This document shows, piece by piece, positions 15,222 to 19,362 of a stretch of 19,362 nt of DNA. A program made the translations under genes and the position numbers. The DNA is from Geobacter sp. (GTDB lineage Bacteria > Desulfobacterota > Desulfuromonadia > Geobacterales > Geobacteraceae). Positions within the stretch are counted from its first letter, which is position 1. Each line of letters opens with the position of its first letter. Location of the stretch: the NCBI GenBank assembly GCA_003499925.1, contig DNRQ01000199.1, positions 13,288 to 32,649 of the forward strand. The letters run 5' to 3'. A model generated the notes under the pieces. That model was not told the origin of the DNA and did not search any database. It saw nothing but the letters and a program-made list of their open reading frames with translations.

Positions 15222-15632
15222 ATGGACATGCTTAAATTTACCACCGAGTATGAGGATGTGCTGCAAGACATCGAATCATCCATCATTCGCGTGCACCGAC
15301 ACCTGACACCCCTTGTCGACTACGATGTCATGGAGGCGCTGGAGGCACTGATCACCACCTTTAAGCACATATCCCAAGGGAGGGAGCCGCAAGTACCCCG
15401 CCTATCCGACAGGGCAGGCCAAGTATATGGCGACGTTCTGGAAGTTTGTATTTGGAGGATGGGGACGGAGGCCGTCTCAGCCGATATGGGAGAGTGCCCC
15501 GACGGCGCCCGAGTCTGTTCAGCGGCGGAGATCGTCGCCTGCCTGAAACGAATTCTCAAGTCGGTAAACAAATGGAACAAAGGATTCGGACGTCTTGGGT
15601 ATCTGACCTTCGTAGGCAAGCATTTCCCGTAA
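15222..15632 (+). CDS. Conserved hypothetical protein (136 aa)
   Basis: This product is soluble, with no membrane segment, and is probably all-helical. It begins MDMLKFTTEYEDVLQDIE and ends LKRILKSVNKWNKGFGRLGY followed by LTFVGKHFP. I recall similar proteins, ending in a WNK..GR.GYL.F motif, encoded next to DUF6398 genes, as is the case here with the gene 64 bases downstream; no function is known to me. GAGGAG at 15201-15206 is far from ATG 15222, and ATG 15228 is an alternative start. Its GC content is intermediate between the ATPase gene and the host operon. It probably forms a two-gene unit with the next gene. Confidence 0.7.
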   Translation: MDMLKFTTEYEDVLQDIESSIIRVHRHLTPLVDYDVMEALEALITTFKHISQGREPQVPRLSDRAGQVYGDVLEVCIWRMGTEAVSADMGECPDGARVCSAAEIVACLKRILKSVNKWNKGFGRLGYLTFVGKHFP

Positions 15633-15696
15633 GTACGCACCAGTTAGCCCAGCGCGACTACCTGCGGCTGCTGCAGAGCCTGGAGAGGAAATAGCA

Positions 15697-16206
15697 ATGA
15701 CCGACAAGCTGAAAGTCCCCAAAACCATGCAGCCGGTATTCGACACCGTCGCCGGGATCATCGACGAATTCTGCCGGCAACACCTGAACGAGGAGTATTC
15801 CCAGGTCTCACGGGAACTGGCAGCGGCCCTCTGCCGCAAACGCCCCTCGCCGCTGGCGAAAGGGAAACCTGAGCAGTGGGCCTGCGCCTGCGTCTATGTC
15901 ATCGGCAGCGCCAACTTTCTCCATGACAAGACCCAGACGCCGCACCTGCCGCTGGGGAAACTGTGCGAGCTGTTCGGCATCGGCAAGAGCACGGCCACGG
16001 CAAAGGCGCGGAGCATCGAAAAGTTGATGGGGATCAGCTATCTCGATCCCCACTGGACCCTGCCGAGCAAGCTGGCGGACAACCCGCTGGTCTGGATGCT
16101 CACCGTGAACGGCTTTGCCGTGGATATCCGCAATGCGCCGCTGGAACTCCAGGAAGAGGCATTCCGGCAGGGGCTAATCCCTTTTGTTCCTGGGGAAAAG
16201 GGTTAG
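15697..16206 (+). CDS. DUF6398-like protein
   Basis: This 169-residue soluble protein resembles the DUF6398 family (assignment from memory, moderately sure). Visible stretches are WACACVYVIGSANFLHD, LCELFGIGKSTATAKARSIE (a helix-turn-helix-like segment, as in sigma or TFIIB-like DNA-binding helices), and a C-terminal NPLVWMLTVNGFAVDIRNAP. The early region FDTVAGIIDEFCRQHLNEEY is helical. A ribosome site (GAGAGGAAA) lies just before ATG 15697. The helix-turn-helix-like part suggests DNA binding but this is inference. GC content is high, like the host genes and unlike the ATPase module. Confidence 0.75.
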   Translation: MTDKLKVPKTMQPVFDTVAGIIDEFCRQHLNEEYSQVSRELAAALCRKRPSPLAKGKPEQWACACVYVIGSANFLHDKTQTPHLPLGKLCELFGIGKSTATAKARSIEKLMGISYLDPHWTLPSKLADNPLVWMLTVNGFAVDIRNAPLELQEEAFRQGLIPFVPGEKG

Positions 16207-16214
16207 GCATCGTA

Positions 16215-16230
16215 TGAGCATCGATGCTCA
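16215..16230. repeat. Perfect 16-bp palindrome
   Basis: TGAGCATCGATGCTCA is its own reverse complement and starts eight bases after the DUF6398-like stop codon. A half-site TGAGCAT recurs near 16284. It may be an operator or a hairpin at the transcript end, but no U-run follows. Confidence 0.5.
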
Positions 16231-16377
16231 ACGACTGCAGGTGTGTGCTATCTTCCATTGCTAGAAAGCACCGGAAAAAATGAATGAGCATTTGTGTTTA
16301 GGGGCTTTTTTGGGGGCACGGTCAGAAAATGCAAAAGTTGAAAGTCATGGATAACACATGCTCGCACGATTGGTTCC

Positions 16378-16395
16378 ACCCCGGCTCCGGCACCA
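16378..16395 (+). repeat. Third tRNA 3'-end-like fragment
   Basis: ACCCCGGCTCCGGCACCA resembles the tRNA-Leu 3' end (TCCCGGCTCCGGGCACCA at 12904-12921), lacking one G. The matching bases to the left do not form a proper T-arm, so it is not a working tRNA. It may be an older or degenerate attachment site dividing the island in two. Confidence 0.45.
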
Positions 16396-16422
16396 CGGTA
16401 ACAACTGAATAATTAGAGCAAA

Positions 16423-16456
16423 AGAGGAGCCCCTGAAAAGCGGCTCCTCTTTTTTT
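16423..16456 (+). terminator. Strong Rho-independent terminator
   Basis: AGAGGAGCC (16423-16431) pairs with GGCTCCTCT (16442-16450), followed by a run of T to 16456. It ends any transcript coming from the DUF6398-like gene and insulates the heat-shock gene. Confidence 0.88.
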
Positions 16457-16495
16457 GCGCCGTTCTGCACCGTATCTTCCATGTCTACAGCCTCG

Positions 16496-16525
16496 TTGAC
16501 TTCTTTAAGGGCTAAATATTATAAT
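16496..16525 (+). promoter_or_regulatory. Sigma70-type promoter of the small heat-shock gene
   Basis: TTGACT (16496-16501) and TATAAT (16520-16525) are spaced by 18 bases, placing the start near 16532. GAGAGGGGG just before ATG 16561 is the ribosome site. No clear CIRCE element or sigma32 consensus is seen. Confidence 0.65.
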
Positions 16526-16560
16526 TACTTAAGAAGCCAACGATAGAGAGGGGGTGCCTT

Positions 16561-17091
16561 ATGCTGGAAAGAGAAAGAGATTTGCTAAGGGATCGGCCAC
16601 AGGGCCAACAGGAGCAGGTGCAGCGGCAACAGCAGGACGTTCAGGAGGGGAGGTCGTCGTCTCCCTTCGCGCAGATGGATCGCCTGTTTGACGAGGTCTT
16701 CAAGAGGCCGTTCTTTTCGCTCTGGTCCACCCGCATGGGCGGAGAGGAAACGGAGCAGCAGATATACCTGCCTGTAGATATATTCGAGGATGGTGAATCG
16801 GTCAACGTCAGGGCGGAACTTCCGGGGATCAGGAAAGAGGATGTCAACGTGCAGCTGAACCTGGACAGCATCACCATCTCGGGGAAAAAGTTCAACGAGC
16901 AGAGGGTTCAGGAGAGAGATTTTTACCGGCTGGAGTGCTCCTACGGCTCCTTTTCAAGGACCTGCCAGCTCCCCGCCGAGATCATAGTCGACAAGGCGCG
17001 TGCGGTCTTTAAGGACGGCATTCTCGAGGTAAGGATACCGAAGAGCATGGAGTCGACCAGGCTGCACAGCAGGAAATTGACTGTCGAGTGA
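16561..17091 (+). CDS. Hsp20/alpha-crystallin family small heat-shock protein
   Basis: This 176-residue ATP-independent chaperone should hold unfolding proteins in large oligomers in the cytoplasm. The N-terminal arm is rich in Gln (about 14-27), followed by a short aromatic stretch (RPFFSLWST). The alpha-crystallin domain spans about 70-165. It starts LPVDIFEDGESVNVRAELPG and contains a typical YGSFSRTCQLP and the A-V-F-K-D-G-I-L-E-V-R-I-P signature (148-160). The C-terminus ends RKLTVE, without an obvious I-x-I motif. It has its own promoter and is followed by a terminator, so it is a single-gene unit. Its composition matches the host rather than the low-GC ATPase gene. Confidence 0.92.
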   Translation: MLERERDLLRDRPQGQQEQVQRQQQDVQEGRSSSPFAQMDRLFDEVFKRPFFSLWSTRMGGEETEQQIYLPVDIFEDGESVNVRAELPGIRKEDVNVQLNLDSITISGKKFNEQRVQERDFYRLECSYGSFSRTCQLPAEIIVDKARAVFKDGILEVRIPKSMESTRLHSRKLTVE

Positions 17092-17116
17092 CCACCGCAA
17101 GAGGTGCTGAAGTGAG

Positions 17117-17149
17117 TGGCCCCGAAACGGAAAGGGGCCATTTATTTTG
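17117..17149 (+). terminator. Terminator after the small heat-shock gene
   Basis: TGGCCCC (17117-17123) pairs with GGGGCCA (17134-17140) and is followed by TTTATTTTG. It lies about 25 bases past the hsp20 stop. Confidence 0.75.
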
Positions 17150-17159
17150 TTTTAGAATG

Positions 17160-17187
17160 AGAGGGGCCGCTGAACAGCGGCCCCTCT
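17160..17187. terminator. Long palindromic hairpin, possible second terminator
   Basis: AGAGGGGCCGCTG (17160-17172) and CAGCGGCCCCTCT (17175-17187) are perfect complements with two bases between. It could act as a terminator in either direction, although only a short T-run follows. It is separated by only 20 bases from the terminator just before it. Confidence 0.55.
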
Positions 17188-17259
17188 TAATGTTAGCAGG
17201 CCATTGATTTTGAAGAATGGCGTCAAACAGCCGGAATCGCCACGAGGGGATTTAAAGAA

Positions 17260-17301
17260 CCCCTCGCCCTCCGGGAGAGGGGCAGGGGGCAGGGGTGAGG
17301 G
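17260..17301. repeat. G/C-rich purine-pyrimidine repeat segment
   Basis: CCCCTCGCCCTCCGGGAGAG followed by GGGCAGGGGGCAGGGGTGAGGG resembles widely dispersed intergenic repeats in GC-rich proteobacteria. An inverted arrangement CCCTC...GAGGG is visible. No ORF in the surrounding gap (17092-17435) is convincing. Confidence 0.45.
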
Positions 17302-17370
17302 AGTTGCCACGAAGTGGGGTGACAACGCGGACAGTCACTTTGTCGGGCACTGTTTACCGGGAAAATTGGC

Positions 17371-17399
17371 TTGCCATGTGTCTAGCGCTGACGTAAAAC
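17371..17399 (+). promoter_or_regulatory. Possible promoter of the toxin-antitoxin operon
   Basis: TTGCCA (17371-17376) and TAAAAC (17394-17399) are 17 bases apart. It lies just upstream of the palindromic site at 17405-17422. The -10 match is modest. Confidence 0.4.
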
Positions 17400-17404
17400 T
17401 AGAG

Positions 17405-17422
17405 TGCAATACTTGTATTGCA
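17405..17422. promoter_or_regulatory. Probable antitoxin operator (18-bp inverted repeat)
   Basis: TGCAATAC-TT-GTATTGCA has perfect 8-bp arms around two bases. It directly abuts the AAAGGAGG ribosome site (17422-17429) and sits downstream of the possible promoter. Type II antitoxins of the ribbon-helix-helix kind normally bind such a site and repress their own operon. Confidence 0.65.
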
Positions 17423-17435
17423 AAGGAGGTTCACT

Positions 17436-17654
17436 ATGCTGGCGATCAGGTTGCCTGCCGAGGTCGAGAACCGTCTCGACGCTCTGGCGAAGAGGACGGG
17501 CCGAACCAAGTCATTTTATGCTCGTGAAGCCATCATCGAGCACATCGAGGAACTTGAGGATCTTTACCTTGCGGAGCAGAGGCTAGAGGACATTCGGGCC
17601 GGGCGTGCCAAGGCTGTACCTCTTGATGATGTGATGACACGTTATGATGTATAA
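17436..17654 (+). CDS. RelB/ribbon-helix-helix antitoxin
   Basis: This 72-residue antitoxin should bind and neutralise the toxin encoded just downstream and repress the operon. The N-terminal half, MLAIRLPAEVENRLDALAKR then TGRTKSFYAREAIIEHI, is a ribbon-helix-helix DNA-binding fold (strand 2-6, two helices). The C-terminal half is acidic and probably wraps the toxin. ATG 17436 is six bases after AAAGGAGG, better placed than any upstream start. Its end overlaps the toxin gene start by 11 bases. It could equally be named a RelB or DUF6290-type antitoxin. Confidence 0.88.
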   Translation: MLAIRLPAEVENRLDALAKRTGRTKSFYAREAIIEHIEELEDLYLAEQRLEDIRAGRAKAVPLDDVMTRYDV

Positions 17655-17916
17655 GGTCGAGATCGGTCCCGATGCGCTTCGGGAACTTGATAAGCTCGAC
17701 CCGCAGATCGCCCGCCGTATCCTGAAGTTCCTTTACGAGAGACTCCGTCCCCTGGAAGACCCGCGCAGCATTGGCGCCGCACTAGCAGGCTCCCAACTGG
17801 GCGAGTTCTGGAAGTACCGTGTCGGCGATTACCGGATTATCGCCAGTATAGAGGATGACGTCCTGACAGTTCTTATCGTGAGCATAGGTCATCGCAGGCT
17901 GGTCTATCGCAGGTAG
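17644..17916 (+). CDS. RelE/ParE family toxin
   Basis: This 90-residue protein has the RelE/ParE fold pattern: MMYKVEIGPDALRELDKLD at the start, then a helix (RRILKFLYERL), the strand region WKYRVGDYRIIASIE, and a closing VLIVSIGHRRLVYRR. The Arg in YRVGDYRI and the basic C-terminal tail are typical of RelE mRNA-cleaving toxins. ParE-type gyrase poisons share the fold, so the target is not settled. The start may be ATG 17644 or 17647; both overlap the antitoxin gene. The stop codon (17914-17916) touches the first base of the right long repeat (17917), so the pair sits exactly at the island edge. Confidence 0.88.
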   Translation: MMYKVEIGPDALRELDKLDPQIARRILKFLYERLRPLEDPRSIGAALAGSQLGEFWKYRVGDYRIIASIEDDVLTVLIVSIGHRRLVYRR

Positions 17917-18069
17917 CGGCTCCGGGCACCAAGTAAGAATCCTGCGTTAGTTCAAAAAGCTTCGTGAAAACGAGGCATTTTTTTTTTGATTAGTACCCCG
18001 CAGCTGCGGCGCCTGGTCGAAGGTGCGTTGTGGCAGGTTCCGTAGGGGCGAATATTCATTCGCCCTGCA
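17917..18069 (+). repeat. Right copy of long direct repeat (tRNA-Leu 3' end plus downstream)
   Basis: This copy starts CGGCTCCGGGCACCAAGTAA (tRNA 3' end with CCA) and goes on through a degraded version of the tRNA terminator (about 17959-17976, then a T-run) to the altered palindrome at 18046-18065. It parallels 12907-13062 with small indels. It lacks the rest of the tRNA, so it is a displaced 3' end, attR-like. Confidence 0.8.
17954..17987 (+). terminator. Terminator-like hairpin after the toxin gene
   Basis: AAAAAGCTTCG, loop TGAAAA, then CGAGGCATTTTTTTTTT. It is the repeat copy of the tRNA terminator, with one G-U pair and a longer T-run. It may terminate the toxin-antitoxin transcript. 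Confidence 0.65.
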
Positions 18070-18619
18070 CTTCCTCGGAATCAGTGATCGGATTGGAGCG
18101 AGATATGAACCCTGGCATATCTCCCTCCTGCCAGCACTCCTCGGCTCGACCTCCAACCTGAACAGATGGAACCCCAACATAGACAGATCGGGGCCAGGGC
18201 TGAACGGATCGACCGCCAACCTGAACAGACCGCTATCCAACCTGAATGGAAGGACCTCCTGTCTGAACAGATCGACCCCTGACCTGAATGGAATGAACTC
18301 CAACCTGAACGGATGGGCCTTCATCCTGGCGTTTTCAAAGCAAGAGCGCGCGCGTGCCAACTGTAGCAGGTCCATCCTGTGATCCCAAGGGTGGAGACCT
18401 CCAATCTCTGTCTTCGGCTCGGCAAGCCCGTTGATTTCAACCAGTGCCTGCAAGTGATAAGGGAAACTCTCAAAAATAAGGCCGATACTCGATAGCTTGC
18501 GCGGAAAAGGTAAAATTTGCTTCCCGTAGGTGATTCAGGAGAGAGGGGGGGACTAACACTGAGACTTCGCCTTTTGAACTGTTCAATGTCCTGCAAGAGA
18601 AACAATTCAGTACTTCTTT
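18070..18619. other. Gene-poor stretch containing the 21-bp tandem array
   Basis: About 550 bases with no convincing gene. The only strong structure is the tandem repeat at 18152-18319. Open frames on both strands through the array exist only because its unit is a multiple of three. From 18320 to 18619 I see no repeat, RNA or coding signal that I can support. Confidence 0.6.
18152..18319. repeat. Eight-copy imperfect 21-bp tandem repeat
   Basis: Eight units of exactly 21 bases run without gaps from 18152 to 18319. The first unit is TCCAACCTGAACAGATGGAA plus C. The most constant part is the CTGAAC-AGAT or CTGAAT-GGA core, with variable flanks. Read on the plus strand it would give a heptapeptide pattern (SNLNRWN, PNIDRSG, PGLNGST, ANLNRPL and so on); on the minus strand (HPFRLEF, IPFRSGV, DLFRQEV). 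Neither frame has a convincing ribosome site or a family match, so it is treated as a non-coding minisatellite, with a repeat protein as the alternative. Confidence 0.85.
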
Positions 18620-19000
18620 TCAACAAGCCGTTATCAGTTTATTTCGCATCTCGATGGTACGCTTCCCGGCGTGGAGACGTGCTCTAAGTTCATTGTACTT
18701 AAATGGCTTGAAAATGTAGTCATCTGCTCCAGTTTCCATGTCCTGCCATTCATGTGCTGTCAGGAGAATTACGTAGGTGGGCTCTTTCGCCGCATGCTTT
18801 ACTTTTCGGCATACTTCAGACCCATCCATACCTGGCATCATCCAGTCAAGAATGACGAGTTTGGGGGCGTCTTCAGATTGCATGGTCAGCCATGCCTCGT
18901 TGCCATCCCTGGCCGTGATCACATCGTAATCCCAGTTGATCAGCACGGTCTCCAGGAGCTTTCGTAAAATGGAGTCATCTTCAGCTATCAGTATCTTCAT
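18620..19000 (-). CDS. Stand-alone response regulator (CheY-like receiver)
   Basis: This 126-residue receiver domain would accept a phosphoryl group from a histidine kinase. ATG at 19000 is used: AAGGTGG lies a few bases upstream, and the protein then starts MKILIAEDD as family members do. Acidic residues Glu7-Asp8-Asp9, phospho-acceptor Asp52 (VILDWMMPGMDG), Thr81 (LLTAH) and Lys98 (FKPF) are all present. The stretch after Thr81, HEWQDMETGADDY, is about five or six residues shorter than usual, so helix 4 is truncated. No output domain follows; the end (RTIEMRNKLITAC) looks like the linker that in related proteins leads to a GGDEF domain, so this may be a truncated version. No kinase gene is nearby. 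Confidence 0.82.
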   Translation of the reverse strand: MKILIAEDDSILRKLLETVLINWDYDVITARDGNEAWLTMQSEDAPKLVILDWMMPGMDGSEVCRKVKHAAKEPTYVILLTAHEWQDMETGADDYIFKPFKYNELRARLHAGKRTIEMRNKLITAC

Positions 19001-19125
19001 GGGTTGTTCCACCTTATGATATATCAAACGGTTAGGAAACGGCTTTCCTGAAAGGTCGTCAAGGGTCATACAGCGGGGGCTTGTAATCCGGACCGCCCTA
19101 TTGATTCTACCCGATTAATTGATAA

Positions 19126-19172
19126 GTGCCACGACATCGTGGACAGATTTCTGTGCCATGACATCGTGGACA
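19126..19172. repeat. Two direct copies of a 20-bp dyad, IS-end-like
   Basis: GTGCCACGACATCGTGGACA (19126-19145) and GTGCCATGACATCGTGGACA (19153-19172) differ at one base and are 27 bases apart start to start. Each contains the inverted repeat CCACGA-CA-TCGTGG (one arm imperfect in the second). Multiple sub-terminal direct repeats of this sort occur at ends of IS21-family elements (from memory), so this may be an insertion-sequence terminus with the element lying to the right. Confidence 0.5.
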
Positions 19173-19190
19173 CACGGTGCCTCAGCGTAA

Positions 19191-19362
19191 TTAGTAATCG
19201 AATTCCTCTACACTGATAGGCTTCTGATCGTCTGCCACTTCCTTGCGCTGCCGGCTTGTCACAGATTTAGCTAATTACGCACCATATGAACGATGCAAGG
19301 TTGGAGCTGGGTCAATGTATGCCACCCTCGCCTCCGAACCTGCCATCTTCTCCTCCGAGCCT
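19191..19362 (-). other. Minus-strand ORF remnant running off the window edge
   Basis: On the minus strand one frame enters from the right edge reading GSEEKMAGSEARVAYIDPAP and stops at 19275-19277. It then continues in the same frame to a second stop at 19191-19193, reading VTSRQRKEVADDQKPISVEE near its end. The first part may be the end of a gene outside the window, and the second a readthrough or remnant. A 10-bp inverted repeat, GCGTAATTAG (about 19186-19195) with CTAATTACGC (19271-19280), brackets this part. I do not recognise a family. Confidence 0.25.

Larger units (their letters stand above)
16207..16560. other. Intergenic stretch: palindrome, tRNA-like fragment, terminator, promoter
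   Basis: This 354-base gap between the DUF6398-like gene and the small heat-shock gene holds no convincing ORF. In order it contains a 16-bp palindrome (16215-16230), an AT-rich stretch, a fragment like a tRNA 3' end (16378-16395), a strong terminator (16423-16456) and a sigma70-type promoter (16496-16525). Each is listed separately. Confidence 0.7.

Noticed and set aside
16370..16395. A second functional tRNA gene
   Set aside because: Only the 3' acceptor-like end and CCA are present; no T-arm pairing, anticodon stem or 5' acceptor strand could be found upstream.
18152..18319. CRISPR array
   Set aside because: Units are contiguous 21-mers that vary throughout; there are no conserved repeats separated by unique spacers and no cas genes.
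18023..18382. Plus-strand ORF of 119 residues through the 21-bp array
   Set aside because: Its start lies inside the right copy of the long repeat and no ribosome site is seen. The open frame follows from the repeat unit being a multiple of three, and the minus strand is equally open.

Overview
This window looks like chromosome from a GC-rich deltaproteobacterium of the Geobacter/Geomonas group (Desulfuromonadia). The main reason is the gene run pheA-tyrA-aroA-cmk-ispH-rpsA-ihfB, an arrangement I associate with that group. Supporting signs are frequent TTG/GTG starts and short GC-rich extragenic repeats. The taxonomic call is inference; no search was run.

Left part (1-5714): a small DUF503-type protein (138-419) precedes a four-gene export system: a membrane-fusion protein, an ABC ATPase and two FtsX/MacB-type permeases (512-4758). 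The genes are tightly packed and probably form one operon. An intergenic patch with two copies of a G-run/C-run repeat in opposite orientations follows, then a two-helix membrane protein of unknown function (4971-5714).

Middle (5732-12921): a clear sigma70-type promoter with a 12-bp palindrome drives the aromatic amino-acid and housekeeping operon. It encodes chorismate mutase/prephenate dehydratase, prephenate dehydrogenase, EPSP synthase, cytidylate kinase, IspH, ribosomal protein S1 (six S1 repeats), integration host factor beta, and tRNA-Leu(UAA).

Right part (12907-18069): the 3' end of tRNA-Leu plus about 150 bases downstream (terminator and a 20-bp palindrome) is repeated, at roughly nine identical bases in ten, about 5.0 kb further on. 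This is the signature of an insertion or duplication at a tRNA 3' end. Between the copies lie an AAA/OLD-type ATPase with a translationally coupled but internally deleted partner, a patchwork of gene fragments (one resembling DinD/Bro-N proteins), a pair of conserved hypothetical genes (the second DUF6398-like), a third tRNA-3'-end-like fragment with a strong terminator, a small heat-shock protein, and a RelB/RelE-type toxin-antitoxin pair whose stop codon abuts the second repeat copy. No integrase or transposase gene is visible inside.

Beyond the island (18070-19362) are an eight-copy 21-bp tandem repeat, a single-domain response regulator on the minus strand with a shortened receiver region, and a pair of direct dyad repeats like those at ends of some insertion sequences, followed by minus-strand remnants running to the window edge. 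The most interesting parts are the tRNA-bounded island with its decayed ATPase/partner system, the 21-bp minisatellite, and the toxin-antitoxin operator at the island boundary.
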